DNA of 33,348 nt, taken from the NCBI GenBank assembly GCA_020628815.1, contig JAHDEN010000055.1, positions 1 through 33,348 on the forward strand, in the 5' to 3' direction. A program made the position numbers and the translations under genes. The stretch comes from Chloroflexota bacterium. GTDB taxonomy: Bacteria > Chloroflexota > Anaerolineae > Promineifilales > Promineifilaceae. Position 1 is the stretch's first letter; every line of letters begins with the position of its first letter. Positions 1 to 9,591 of the stretch are shown here, piece by piece. The notes beneath the pieces were generated by a model. That model did no database searches. It saw nothing but the letters and a program-made list of their open reading frames with translations, and was not told the DNA's origin.

Positions 1-2894
1 GGTGTAGCTGTCTCGGTTGGTGTAGCTGTATTTGTCGGCGTCGCCGTTAGTGTAGGGGTCTCGGTTGGTAGAGGTGTTTCCGTAGCCGTGGCTGTTGGCG
101 TCGCTGTATTTGTCGGCGTTGCCGTTAGTGTAGGGGTCTCGGTTGGTAGAGGTGTTTCCGTAGCTGTAGCTGTTGGAGTCGCTGTATTGGTCGGCGTTGC
201 CGTTAGTGTAGGAGTCTCGGTTGGTAGAGGCGTTTCCGTAGCCGTGGCTGTCGGCGTTGGAGTTGCTGTTTCAGTCGGCGTTGCTGTCGGCGTTGGAGTT
301 GCTGTTTCAGTCGGCGTTGCTGTTTCAGTCGGGGTCTCGGTTGGTGTCGCGGTCGGGGTCAGCGGAATCGGATCTTGTGCCAGAAATGTTAATGTAAATT
401 CTGAGCTATTTCCATTTGTATCTGTTGCTAGCGCAGTTAAATACTCGCCAACAACAACACCGGTGAGTGTAACTGCAAAGTTCCCTTGGCTATCGGCCGT
501 TCCACTACCTACGAAGGTTTTGCCTTCACCTTCAAAATTAGCAAATTGCATGTCGGACAGATACACCTCAACAGTACATGAAATACAAACTGTCCCAACT
601 GCAATCGTATCTGTGGCATAAGTTATCTCAGGAAAATTAAGAGACTCATTAGGCCCGTCATCTATATCTCCGGCATCATTGAGGTTATGCCCATCAGGTG
701 AAATATCTATTCCAAGACCAGCATTCAAAAACATGGAGTTTTGGGTAATTGTGTTGTACCGTTTGGTTGGATCTTCTAGGCTGATCCCATCCCCAAGGTT
801 GTACGCAATGACATTATTTGGCCCAACAATTGATGATTCACCGTTAAGAAGAAGACCTGCCCCTTGATTGGACATAGGGACACCGGTAGCAGAAACGCCA
901 ATGTAATTGTGCCGGATCACATTCCCAACAGAGGTGGCCAGAAAGTCGATTCGAATGCCTTCCCCGATGTTGTTACCAATCGTGTTATATTCGATCGTGT
1001 TGTAACTTACACCATCCTCGATCGTAATTCCGGAAATAATATTTCCGAAAGAGGTGTTAGATGAGGTTCCACTGGGGTCACTTCCAATCACGTTGTGCGA
1101 AATAATATTGCCAATTGTCTCTTCTGTATGCGACACTTCAATGCCGGTCTCAATGTTTCCTGACACGACGTTATAGCTAAACACATTTTGAGCTGACCCA
1201 AAGTTGATATCGAGTCCGTGACGTTGATTTGCAACAACATTGGTTCCATCGGGAGACAGTCCAACTAGGTTGTTAAAGACTTGATTTTGACCGCTGTTTC
1301 CATGCCAAATGCCCAGTCCATGCCGGCCGTTGCCCGAAATCACATTCCTATCTGCAATATCTAGGCTGCCTATTTGATTCTGACTAGAGCCGGACTCGAT
1401 ATGGATCCCATGCGCGGTCAAATAAGGAGAGTTAAGTTTGAAGGTACCAGTCGAGTCTGTTCCAATGAAACTACCTAAAATTTGATTAAAGTCAGCATCA
1501 ACGCCATAAATCCAAAACGGCCGACGCAGATTATAAACGGCCAAACCTTTGAAAATATTATTGGCCGAAGAGACCACAAACCCATCATGCACATCTCCAC
1601 CATTTCCACGGACCTCGATCATGATCTGTGCATTGGAAGCCAAAGAATCGCTATTTGCAACTGCTCCGGGTTGAGTATACCCATCAACCAAAACCGGTTC
1701 TGAGCTTTTTAGTCTGGGCAGCCGAGAATTAAGTTGGATAACTTGAACGCCACCACCCGGAATATTGAAATAAATGCCGTTAGAAACGCTGTCAGCATCA
1801 GACTCTTGCAATGCAGCTCGCAAACTACAATCCCCGGCCGGAGTTTCACATATGCCATCCCCTAAATTAATATCATAGGATTGGGTATCGTTTACAGTCG
1901 TGACTGTAAAGACCGTGGTTGGAGTAAATGACTGTGTTGCCCGAATGCCTATCCCGCTGGTGTCAGAAGATCCATCAGCGGTTGATTCTCCATTACTATT
2001 TTTACGAATGGTCGGCAAATAGATTGTCGGCCGGTCGATTGTATTTGGGGCATCCGGCATCTCCGGCTCTCTTTCTACGAAAGACTGAAGGTCTCCAATG
2101 TTGAAACAGCCATCCTCGTTTAAATCGTAAGGCTGCACAAGTGCATCGTCGCAGCTCAGTTGATGGATTGTGGCAAGCCGAAGTTCAATCTCGAGATCCA
2201 TCAATCCGAATTGTGCCTCTACATCGTTATTTTGATCCAATCCAATATTTTGCTCACTAAAAGAGTTGAGTCGTTGGCGTGTTTGAGGCTGAGTTATATC
2301 CCAAGAATGCAAAATTTCTGATTCACCGACAGCAAGATTTAAAACTAGATTTTTTGTTGTCTCAGAAATCTCGTAGCCCGTCTCATTAAAAAATTTGGCA
2401 TCAGCCATACTAATCTGTGACACACCATCTTGCAGCACCTTAAAGCGTAAGATGATGCGACTCTCATCTAAAGTTGAGTCGGCGGCTTGCTCACAGTTTG
2501 TATTGCCGCATTGGTACATGGCTAAATAAGCACCATTTATCAATTCTGGTTCTAAAATAATACGCATCGACGAATCAAAATCTGATTGATTTGCTAACCC
2601 AATTAGCTCAAAAGATGCAGTATCAAAGTAAATCGGTAGTTCGAGTGCCGTAATATCGCCATTTGAGGCAAGGTTCAACTCAATATCGATCACGTCATTA
2701 ACTTCAGCATTAGCTGGATGCGTAACAGATACCGTATTTTCTACCAAAAATGCGGCAGTAAGCTCTTCTGCCGAGTCTTGCCCTTTATTAGCTTCTAGTA
2801 CTCTACTAAAAAGCAGTAAAGAACATAGTAAAACAAAAAAAAATGATGCCCCCGTCATTAAAAGTTGTTTAATTGTAGTTTGTTTTTGTTTCAT
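1..2894 (-). CDS. Giant secreted beta-helix protein with CSLREA-type segment and Pro/Thr linker, partial (3' end off window)
   Basis: The reverse strand is open from ATG at 2892-2894 to the window edge (964 full codons, no stop), so this is the 5' part of a larger gene. Seen, in order: a Lys-rich N-terminus and hydrophobic signal segment (about residues 10-33); a cohesin-like beta-sandwich region (about 45-210); a dockerin-like calcium loop [12 protein letters not shown] (257-268); a CSLREA-type segment with [10 protein letters not shown] (about 353-362); repeated right-handed beta-helix coils with N-x-IG-x-D-x-x-G motifs (about 380-720); an Ig-like module with [15 protein letters not shown] (about 745-845); and a Pro/Thr-rich linker to the edge. 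It has the same domain order as the protein at 9592-14706, so the two are paralogs. It is probably exported and surface-attached or released. The start is favoured because the signal segment follows immediately. The substrate or ligand is unknown; the neighbouring glycan genes suggest a cell-surface role (inference). Confidence 0.85.
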   Translation of the reverse strand, partial: MKQKQTTIKQLLMTGASFFFVLLCSLLLFSRVLEANKGQDSAEELTAAFLVENTVSVTHPANAEVNDVIDIELNLASNGDITALELPIYFDTASFELIGLANQSDFDSSMRIILEPELINGAYLAMYQCGNTNCEQAADSTLDESRIILRFKVLQDGVSQISMADAKFFNETGYEISETTKNLVLNLAVGESEILHSWDITQPQTRQRLNSFSEQNIGLDQNNDVEAQFGLMDLEIELRLATIHQLSCDDALVQPYDLNEDGCFNIGDLQSFVEREPEMPDAPNTIDRPTIYLPTIRKNSNGESTADGSSDTSGIGIRATQSFTPTTVFTVTTVNDTQSYDINLGDGICETPAGDCSLRAALQESDADSVSNGIYFNIPGGGVQVIQLNSRLPRLKSSEPVLVDGYTQPGAVANSDSLASNAQIMIEVRGNGGDVHDGFVVSSANNIFKGLAVYNLRRPFWIYGVDADFNQILGSFIGTDSTGTFKLNSPYLTAHGIHIESGSSQNQIGSLDIADRNVISGNGRHGLGIWHGNSGQNQVFNNLVGLSPDGTNVVANQRHGLDINFGSAQNVFSYNVVSGNIETGIEVSHTEETIGNIISHNVIGSDPSGTSSNTSFGNIISGITIEDGVSYNTIEYNTIGNNIGEGIRIDFLATSVGNVIRHNYIGVSATGVPMSNQGAGLLLNGESSIVGPNNVIAYNLGDGISLEDPTKRYNTITQNSMFLNAGLGIDISPDGHNLNDAGDIDDGPNESLNFPEITYATDTIAVGTVCISCTVEVYLSDMQFANFEGEGKTFVGSGTADSQGNFAVTLTGVVVGEYLTALATDTNGNSSEFTLTFLAQDPIPLTPTATPTETPTETATPTETATPTPTATPTETATPTPTATATETPLPTETPTLTATPTNTATPTATATETPLPTETPTLTATPTNTATPTATATETPLPTETPTLTATPTNTATPTETAT
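16..249. repeat. Three tandem 78-bp repeats encoding a 26-residue Pro/Thr unit
   Basis: Copies begin at 16, 94 and 172, each opening with GTTGG and sharing the block around GTCTCGGTTGGTAGAGG at the same offset. The period of 78 bp is a multiple of three, so copy-number change keeps the minus-strand frame. They encode the [24 protein letters not shown] linker of the partial beta-helix protein. Confidence 0.9.
250..321. repeat. Two identical 36-bp tandem repeats in the same linker
   Basis: Positions 250-285 and 286-321 are the same 36-bp unit, beginning GTCGGCGTTGGAGTTGCTG. They extend the Pro/Thr linker coded on the minus strand and directly abut the 78-bp repeat block. Confidence 0.85.
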
Positions 2895-2991
2895 CTAGGT
2901 AGTCTCGTATTATCAAATATGAATGGATTCAAAAGATATCGCCTCTAAAAGCAGAATGTATCATACACTGAGTTACTTTCATTTCATGTTT

Positions 2992-3963
2992 CTAAGAAAG
3001 GGGTAATACACTGAAGACAGCATTCAATCCATATGGTTCTAAGTCAAATTCTTCTACACATGCTCCGGTCTTTAAACAATAACAAGCAATGTGTGTTGGC
3101 ATAGATTTTTGGAATCCTGTCCTTATCCAGCTCAATGCATTTCTAAAGCGCGTCGGCCGAATACGAGAAAACCCAACCCACATCACCTCGTCAGTCACAT
3201 AAAGCCCTCGGCACCAGCCCAGAAGTGTGTTTTCAGGGTGGGCATCACCCAAGCGAATTGTGCGTACATGCTCAAGTGTTTCCGCATCATAGATAGCCAC
3301 ATGTCCATCAACCGTCGTAAAATGTATACGCCCTGCATGCAAATATCCGTCATGGACCCGCTCGATATCGACTTTAATTTGTTTCGAGGGATCGGTTAGA
3401 CAAACCGCATCTCGTTTTTCAAATCGAGTCGCCCATACATCATCCCCAACCATAAACACATAATTAGGGTGGGCTTCGTGCGGTTTTGTGCTAACCCCTA
3501 AGCGATAGTCTAAATTTTGGTCTACTTTGGCCCATGGCTCTTTAAACAGCACGTTCCAACTGTCTAACACCTCACCTTCAGGTGAAAGTCTCAGAACCAT
3601 GTCTAAGCCGGTATTTGCAATCACAAGATTTCCATCTGGGTCCGTAATCACATGATGCACATCATTAAAAAATTGATGTGAGATATATTGTTTTTGATCA
3701 AACGTGTGTGCATCTACAACCATTACCTCTGTTTGTGTGCACAAATAGAGTGAATCACCTTGAATTGATCCAGATTTGAACAAAACAGAATCACCCTCTA
3801 AAAAAGCTCCCGGTTGTGATTTATAGTTGAAAACAGGTTCAACTTTTTTCTTAGTTGTATCTACTTTTAAGACCAGACCCTCTTTGTAATCATACCAATC
3901 AGGAGCCAAGTCTGTAGCTGTTCTTGCCTGTTTTTGCATTCCACCAACGATATATAGTTCCAT
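2992..3963 (-). CDS. Beta-propeller-like protein of unknown function
   Basis: A 323-residue protein without signal peptide or membrane segment. It shows repeated strands of NHL/WD-type propellers: DVHHVITDPDGNLVIANTG (about 106-124), LRLSPEGEVLDSW, HAGRIHFTTVDGHVAIYD and LYVTDEVMWVGFSR. It also has a conserved-looking KPHEAHPNYVFMVGDDVW stretch. I recognise the style from uncharacterised propeller proteins in polysaccharide loci but cannot name an activity. The gene starts 30 bp after the stop of the flippase fusion gene on the same strand, so they probably form an operon. A GAGG lies about 12 bases before the ATG. It is probably cytoplasmic; a role as an enzyme or as a scaffold for the glycan pathway is open. 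Confidence 0.7.
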   Translation of the reverse strand: MELYIVGGMQKQARTATDLAPDWYDYKEGLVLKVDTTKKKVEPVFNYKSQPGAFLEGDSVLFKSGSIQGDSLYLCTQTEVMVVDAHTFDQKQYISHQFFNDVHHVITDPDGNLVIANTGLDMVLRLSPEGEVLDSWNVLFKEPWAKVDQNLDYRLGVSTKPHEAHPNYVFMVGDDVWATRFEKRDAVCLTDPSKQIKVDIERVHDGYLHAGRIHFTTVDGHVAIYDAETLEHVRTIRLGDAHPENTLLGWCRGLYVTDEVMWVGFSRIRPTRFRNALSWIRTGFQKSMPTHIACYCLKTGACVEEFDLEPYGLNAVFSVLPLS

Positions 3964-3993
3964 AGTGCTGCGAATCCTCTTTTACCTTATGAA

Positions 3994-6900
3994 CTATTCG
4001 ACAAAAAGAGCGTCTTTAAACGTGTATGCGTCAATGAGGTTATCATAATCGATTGTAGACTTAACCGTATCAATTGTATCTTTATTTTGTTCCGCTACCT
4101 CAGTCAACGTAAACACGTAAGAATCTGGCCCTTCATATAGAAAAGAGAATTCTCCAGATTCTATCAGAGCCAGTTTAGTCTCATCCCATTGAGTTTGTGG
4201 TGTATTCCTAAACATTTCCATATGAGCAAAATTGCTACGAAGTACAAGAACGTAGGCGTTACGCCCATCAAAGTCACTCAAGTAATCAACAACTCCCTCA
4301 ACATCTGCTTCAGCCAGCAATGGTTCAATGGTTGTTAAATATTTATACTTTTCAGGATACTTAAATTTCCAAGGAGTCTCTTCAGATGCAGCAACAAACA
4401 CAGCTTTTTCTTCAGCAATTTCATACACAAAGTATGTTGCTTTTAGTTCATCAACTGTGTGGATATCCATGCGCTCATTACCGAATTTAGAAACTAACAA
4501 AAGTGAAATAACGATTGGAATAAGAAGGACTAAACCACCACGCTGTAACAAACTTAAGTTTCTCTTCCGATCCGGATAGAATAAGTAGGACAAGCCGGAT
4601 ACCATGAATGGCCAAGCAAAGAAACTGGCCCGCATGAGGAATTCTCCACCATAGGTTAAAGCGACTAAAAGAGAAAAGGGGAAGAACATGAGTGCAATTT
4701 CTGTTGCCTCAAGTTGAACCTTTTTCCATCTAAACAAAAATCCTAATGAGCCTAGACCAAATGTTAGCGCAGTTAAAAGCATTCTTAAACGGACAACAAG
4801 CAGATGGTCAGGGCTGCCGCTAATTCGGTTATTAACGCCGGCCGACAAACTGTTCGTAGCACCAGTTTCGCTAATAATCTTTTCAAGATGCCCATTGAAG
4901 TAAATACTAGCAAAATTAACGTACCACAAGACCAAAATAGTCAGCATGATAACGGGCAAGCTAATTCGTTTTAATCGGCCAAGAAGGAGAAGTAAACTCA
5001 CGCCTAAAACCATAAATAATGGTGACAATTGATGGCTAGGAACGATGGCTGCAAACAGGATTACTAGCAAGAAAAGCCCGAAAAGATGTTGCCATTGACT
5101 TGGTCGTTGTTCTACACGATGGTCAGTTAATCGGCCGAGTGAAATAAATCCAGACAAGGTTGAAAACCATTTAACCGGGTGCCGAAACCATTGGAACATA
5201 TGCGTATTATCTGACCTTAAAAACGCCAAAATAACGATTATGATAACCAAATAGAACAGTAACCCTAATGCTTGTGGTGCTAAATAGTCTTGCCCAATCC
5301 AACTGGTACATACATAGAAAAAGATCGTCAACCATATCTTTGACGTATTTTTTGACACCAATCGCTGGATACCATAAATAGAGCAAACAAAAAGTAGATT
5401 AAAGAAAAGATACGAACCCTGAGCAAACGGCAGAGAAGTATCGACACCTGTAATTTCATTGATCAGAGCCAGAAGGATGAAAAAGCTAGGCCAATTGAAG
5501 TACACATTGATCCGCGGATCTACCGTCCCATTTCTTTGAATATACTCGGTGATGCCTACATGCCGGTAGGCCACATGAAACCTTGGAATTTCTTGTGTGA
5601 GAAGTGGCAAACCATGAATTACAACAATCAAAACGACGATATGGGCAAAGTAAAATAGGCTGTTGTCTTCTTTTTGAAAGAGCGTAATCAAAAAGCCAGA
5701 TACAATCAGCATGATACCGATGTAGTATCCGAATGGCAGAACAGAGATCAGCCCAAAATCATTCATCCCTGCCAAGTTAATCTCTTGCACTGAAAGAATA
5801 GAGACCAAACCACCTAGCAAGCTGAGACCGAGCGGCGCATATCTAATAGAAACTGCCTGCCAAATAATTCCAGCGGCATAGTAGCCCCACTCTATCCAAT
5901 CGATTTGATATGCTTCCGCCGTTTTTCGGCCGATGATAATGGCAGCCACCAATGTCTCTGATATCAGGATCATGTAGCCAACACCAATTACTCCAAATGC
6001 CTGAAGTGCAAAATAGCTACCGACCAGCGTAATCGCGCTAATTGCAAATTGAACGGAAATCAACTCCTGAAGATTCTGTTCAACACGGGCAACACTCAGA
6101 TATATCAAGTTGAAGGAAGATGGGATAACTGCGAGAAGCATAACCCTCAACACCCCTGTCCCGTTCAATACATAATTTTCGCCCGAAAGTTGCAGGATAT
6201 ATGGAGCCGCGACAATTGAAATTAGGACAGCTGGGCCAACAAAAACCGTAATAATCTTGGCCAGCTTTTTACTTATCTCAGCTAGTTTATCTTCATCAAA
6301 TGCCCCTTCAACCGTTAACGATTTGGTCATGTTGATGACAATTAGTTTAATTGCGTTTGAAATGGTCCAAGCAGTAAAAAAATATGCTCCACTTTCAGCC
6401 GAGCTCAAGTAAGTTACCATCACCGGCAACAGCCGTATTGATGACAAGTAAAAAATTGATGCAATATAGTTCCCACCAATATAGTTGACTAAACTACGCA
6501 TCCCCAAAGGTTGTTCTTTCGCTTCGTAATTCTCAAGAAATTTTGGCACAACTGAGAAAAATATAAGCAAGTTCATCGGAACAATCAGAAATAAAACAGG
6601 AATTATCCAAGAAAGATAAATACCATCTTCAGGATTATTAGATGCAAAAAAGACAAGGAGCCCCAATTTGATAACTGCGTAAGCAACGTTTTCTATAGGA
6701 ACCCAAATCGCATTACGGAGCCCTGTTAAGACACTGTCTTGGACTGAAAAAACACCCCATGCAATGATAGAAAAGACGAACAGAACATCTATATAACTAT
6801 CTGTAATTGGAATAAAGAACAGTTTTAAATTGGGGAAAAAATTTGAAATAAGAAGTAAGCCCGCGATTAATGAAGCCCCACCAATAAATGCATACCCATA

Positions 6901-7212
6901 ACTGATTATTTTGTAAACTTGACGGCCGCTGATAGGAATAAATCGAGTGACAAAATTAGAAAGATCAAACTGCAAAACCCCTGACAGAAAAATCATACCC
7001 GAAATCAAGGCTGAGTTGATCCCGACATTGTCTGCAGTGTAAAACCTGGCCGCTAAGATCCAATAAACAATGCCAAGAGCCGACGACACTCCAGTACTTA
7101 TCATCCAAGCATAGGCATTAAAGTATAAAGGCACCCGCAAATGATCAGTAATTTTGCGTATGATTAAAGGTTTTTCAAAAGTTGTCACAAAAATTCCAGT
7201 ATATGGGCGCAT
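3994..7212 (-). CDS. Wzx-type polysaccharide flippase fused to a second polytopic membrane (GT-C/polymerase-like) module
   Basis: A 1072-residue integral membrane protein. Residues 1 to about 440 are a MOP-superfamily polysaccharide transporter: an opening FNAYAWMISTGVSSALGIVYW and about 12 hydrophobic helices, the usual full length of a Wzx/RfbX protein. Residues from about 450 to 910 are a second helix-rich region with GITEYIQRNGTVDP (about 553-566), FNWPSFF (about 570) and GQDYLAPQALGLLFYL (about 640). That pattern fits actinobacterial/Chloroflexota GT-C or polymerase-like membrane proteins. The last 150 or so residues are a soluble tail. There is no break or frameshift between modules. 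It probably flips a lipid-linked glycan and may also polymerise it or add a sugar (inference). No Shine-Dalgarno is seen at the ATG. The gene sits upstream of the beta-propeller gene. Confidence 0.8.
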   Translation of the reverse strand: MRPYTGIFVTTFEKPLIIRKITDHLRVPLYFNAYAWMISTGVSSALGIVYWILAARFYTADNVGINSALISGMIFLSGVLQFDLSNFVTRFIPISGRQVYKIISYGYAFIGGASLIAGLLLISNFFPNLKLFFIPITDSYIDVLFVFSIIAWGVFSVQDSVLTGLRNAIWVPIENVAYAVIKLGLLVFFASNNPEDGIYLSWIIPVLFLIVPMNLLIFFSVVPKFLENYEAKEQPLGMRSLVNYIGGNYIASIFYLSSIRLLPVMVTYLSSAESGAYFFTAWTISNAIKLIVINMTKSLTVEGAFDEDKLAEISKKLAKIITVFVGPAVLISIVAAPYILQLSGENYVLNGTGVLRVMLLAVIPSSFNLIYLSVARVEQNLQELISVQFAISAITLVGSYFALQAFGVIGVGYMILISETLVAAIIIGRKTAEAYQIDWIEWGYYAAGIIWQAVSIRYAPLGLSLLGGLVSILSVQEINLAGMNDFGLISVLPFGYYIGIMLIVSGFLITLFQKEDNSLFYFAHIVVLIVVIHGLPLLTQEIPRFHVAYRHVGITEYIQRNGTVDPRINVYFNWPSFFILLALINEITGVDTSLPFAQGSYLFFNLLFVCSIYGIQRLVSKNTSKIWLTIFFYVCTSWIGQDYLAPQALGLLFYLVIIIVILAFLRSDNTHMFQWFRHPVKWFSTLSGFISLGRLTDHRVEQRPSQWQHLFGLFLLVILFAAIVPSHQLSPLFMVLGVSLLLLLGRLKRISLPVIMLTILVLWYVNFASIYFNGHLEKIISETGATNSLSAGVNNRISGSPDHLLVVRLRMLLTALTFGLGSLGFLFRWKKVQLEATEIALMFFPFSLLVALTYGGEFLMRASFFAWPFMVSGLSYLFYPDRKRNLSLLQRGGLVLLIPIVISLLLVSKFGNERMDIHTVDELKATYFVYEIAEEKAVFVAASEETPWKFKYPEKYKYLTTIEPLLAEADVEGVVDYLSDFDGRNAYVLVLRSNFAHMEMFRNTPQTQWDETKLALIESGEFSFLYEGPDSYVFTLTEVAEQNKDTIDTVKSTIDYDNLIDAYTFKDALFVE

Positions 7213-7467
7213 GCATTAATGACACGAAATTCCGCCCATCTGCTTTACACTTCCAAAAGTATGAATCAAGGTATTAAACCCGAACTACTTTTCCTCCACT
7301 ATTTTCCCTAATTCCGACTGCCGTGAGTTTTGTCGGCTAAATAATGTATTTATAACTGCATTATTTTTAGTACCGAAATAAAACACTTTGCACCCAACGT
7401 GACACCAATATAGTGATCAGGGCGCTTAGACAGAATAATACACTTCGGACCTTTCGATCATAATGTC

Positions 7468-7505
7468 ATCCTTAGTCAGGCACTAATGACTAGAGGATAG
7501 TGCCT
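7468..7505. other. Two overlapping, mutually exclusive inverted repeats
   Basis: One possible hairpin pairs AGGCACTA (7478-7485) with TAGTGCCT (7498-7505), an 8-bp perfect stem. The other pairs ATCCT plus AGTCA (7468-7472, 7474-7478) with TGACT plus AGGAT (7487-7491, 7494-7498). They share bases and cannot form together. The site lies about 260 bp upstream of the flippase start. Confidence 0.45.
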
Positions 7506-7625
7506 ATGTCTATCATGATTAAGAATATTTAAAGTTTGAGAGCTCTATTACCTACATGTATGAGCTATCTGTCTGGACAGTTATGAAAAGCAACCACCGA
7601 CAAAGCCGTATGTGTACGTCAAAAA

Positions 7626-7667
7626 CCACGCAATTTTTACTCACTAAAGTAAATAAAAAAAGCGTGG
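7626..7667 (-). terminator. Terminator-like nested hairpin after the GT2 gene
   Basis: On the minus strand CCACGC and GCGTGG (7662-7667 and 7626-7631) form the outer stem. TTTACT/AGTAAA (7636-7641, 7648-7653) form an inner stem. A run of five T follows on the minus strand (7625-7621). It lies 43 bp past the GT2 stop. The A/T-rich internal loop makes it weaker than a classic intrinsic terminator. Confidence 0.5.
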
Positions 7668-7709
7668 CTCGATCATAAAAAATGTAAATATTGTACAGTC
7701 AGCTTTAGA

Positions 7710-8525
7710 TTAAGCTGTGGTGGTCCGGGGTTCTTCGTCTACAATTTTTACGTATGAACTTGAAAATTTCTCGGTCAAAATTTTCATCAACACACGCCAG
7801 CCGTCTTTGATGGTATTCAGGTTGCTTACACCATAAATACGTTCTGCCTCAAAACTTGGGATTTCAAAAATTCTTAGATCAGCTTTTAAAGCCCTAATAT
7901 TCATTTCTGTTTCAATTTCGAAGCCGTCTCCCTCAAGTTGAAGTTTAGGCAACACGCTTTTCCAGAAAGCATTGTACCCATAACATAGGTCACTATAGGT
8001 ACCACCATAAAGGATACGAACCAGCATCATCAATCCCCAGTTACCAGCTTTACGGTAAAACTCCATATCTACGGTGCCGCCACCTTGAATAAAGCGAGAA
8101 CCTTTCGCAAAATCAGCGCCAGCTTTTAAAGCACCCACAAAAGCCGGAATTTCAGCGGGATCCATTGAGCAGTCGGCATCAATCATAACAATAATGTCAC
8201 CGGTAGCTGCTTCAAACCCGGTCCTTAAAGCAGCACCTTTGCCTTTACCCCGTTGCTGCACAACTTTGATCGTTGGCATAATTTCTTTTGCAACTTGGAT
8301 CGTATTATCCTTTGAATTCCCATCTACTAACAGGACTTCGTAACCCATTCCTTTCAATTTCGGCAAGAATACACGTAGATTCTCTGCTTCATTCATGGCA
8401 GGGACAACTACTGTAACTGTAGCCTCTTTAGGTTTAGCCGTGGGTAAAATAACCTTAATATTCCCATTTGTTTGATTGGGCATATAAGATTGTTGTTTAT
8501 TATCTAAAGTAAATTCTGCGGTCAT
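7710..8525 (-). CDS. Family 2 glycosyltransferase, DPM1/polyprenyl-phosphate type
   Basis: GT-A fold: VVVPAMNEAENLRVFLPKL opens the catalytic domain. LLVDGNSKDNT and the metal-binding DADCSMDP motif follow, then YSDLCYGYNAFWK and the EIETEMNIRAL acceptor-side segment. The lack of C-terminal membrane helices and the sequence style fit dolichyl/undecaprenyl-phosphate sugar synthases that charge a lipid carrier in the cytoplasm. The open frame extends to a TTG at 8531, but GGAG sits 7 bases before the ATG at 8525 and only one base before the TTG. I therefore start at 8525 (271 residues). The sugar donor is not predictable. It probably feeds the same surface-glycan pathway as the flippase gene downstream. 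Confidence 0.88.
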   Translation of the reverse strand: MTAEFTLDNKQQSYMPNQTNGNIKVILPTAKPKEATVTVVVPAMNEAENLRVFLPKLKGMGYEVLLVDGNSKDNTIQVAKEIMPTIKVVQQRGKGKGAALRTGFEAATGDIIVMIDADCSMDPAEIPAFVGALKAGADFAKGSRFIQGGGTVDMEFYRKAGNWGLMMLVRILYGGTYSDLCYGYNAFWKSVLPKLQLEGDGFEIETEMNIRALKADLRIFEIPSFEAERIYGVSNLNTIKDGWRVLMKILTEKFSSSYVKIVDEEPRTTTA

Positions 8526-9591
8526 TATCAATCTCCAATAACGCTTTGGTTAACGATAAACTTTGGTGTTTGGTGAAAGGAAGAGCTCCTCTAAAATCAA
8601 ACCATTTAATTTGTCAGGTATAGTTTTTCCAACAATAGCTAGGTGATTAATTGAAGTAGAATAGTTCGGCTGGTTTGCTATCTTCCAGTAGCAAACCGGC
8701 AACGATTAAATCCAATTAATCGTTTAAGGCCCAAACTATCATAGGCATACATTCAATATTAATTACTCCTAGATGGTGGGGTAGTTTTTCTTTGGTGAAG
8801 TATTTTTGTTCTATCAAATAGGAGCGTTAGACTGGTTTCAGCTCTCAAAAAGCATAGGCAAACTTCATGAGTGACTAGTACCAAACTACTGTATCGAAAT
8901 AATACTAGCATCAACTTACAAGAAATCTTACGTTCAAACTAACCAGGTTATGACTAGGTTTAAGTGTGAAGTTTCACATAAACATCTTGAATATCTGCAA
9001 CTTTTTTGGGTTTTGACAAGTAAACTCTTTAATCACCAATAATGGAAGGTAAGCACAAAAAAAATTAAAAATTGTCCCTAACAAGTGCATTATGTATGCA
9101 AATAATGTATTGTTTTACAATTCGTAATAAGTAAAAATACAAGTTAAGTCTTCTTACAACTTCAGCCGACTCACTATTCAGAATCCATGTAAGTTTCATC
9201 TTAAGCTTTGATCTCTATAGTACTAATCATACAGACTAGGGAAGCTGACTTATTAACTCAAATAATGTTTTTCACTCTATCAAGAGTGGAAGTTTAATGT
9301 TTGGGGCTTTAAGTCCAACAAGAAAAGGTAATCTTCTACCTTAACTTAAAAATTACTTCCTTCCACCCTCCCATCCCATCCATCAAAATAGCTTACCTAA
9401 CCGTATAATCATCTTTTGGTGTATTACCCGGGGTGTGATCAAGTTAAGAAAATGCATTCAGAATTAACGATGACAATCCAACTTACCGATCTAACTACAT
9501 GGTAAAGAGCGAAGTTTCCCCGCTCCAGCTTACCAAATAATGTGCGAAGATTTTCGATTAGAACTCGAAAACTTTGTCAAAAAGAAAACGA
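8526..9591. other. 1.07-kb AT-rich divergent intergenic region with structured elements
   Basis: No ORF is supported on either strand. It separates the divergent GT2 and giant beta-helix genes, so promoters for both should be here. It contains a strong inverted-repeat cluster (8645-8739). Weaker small hairpins are CACTCT/AGAGTG at 9273-9288 and AAGGTA/TACCTT near 9325-9343. A TTGACA box is at 9013-9018 with AATAAT 19 bases later, a poor spacing. No CGGCCG occurs in it, unlike flanking coding DNA. Confidence 0.6.
8645..8739. promoter_or_regulatory. Inverted-repeat cluster: possible three-way junction with an alternative fold
   Basis: Hairpin A is a 12-bp stem (8669-8680 with 8689-8700, one G-T pair, 8-base loop). 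Hairpin B follows at once: AACGATTAA (8701-8709) with TTAATCGTT (8716-8724), 6-base loop. ATAGTT (8661-8666) and AACTAT (8734-8739) could close both into a three-way junction. Alternatively GATTAATTG (8645-8653) pairs perfectly with CAATTAATC (8713-8721), which would break hairpin B. The cluster lies 120-215 bp upstream of the minus-strand GT2 start. It is either a regulatory leader RNA or a DNA-binding site. Confidence 0.5.

Larger units (their letters stand above)
7213..7709. other. 497-bp AT-rich intergenic region between two minus-strand glycan genes
   Basis: No coding sequence is supported here. It holds a terminator-like hairpin after the GT2 gene (7626-7667) and two overlapping inverted repeats (7468-7505). 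The promoter of the flippase gene must lie here if the terminator is real. I see no clear -35/-10 pair. Confidence 0.6.

Noticed and set aside
1..354. CRISPR-like array
   Set aside because: The repeats are contiguous without unique spacers and are coding (78- and 36-bp periods, frame kept).
88..621. Plus-strand frame of 177 residues, Val/Gly-rich
   Set aside because: It is the antisense of the Pro/Thr linker of the minus-strand beta-helix protein; the repetitive V-G-V-A pattern is a direct product of the repeats.
679..1703. Several short plus-strand frames
   Set aside because: All lie antisense to the continuous minus-strand beta-helix frame, which has clear domains.
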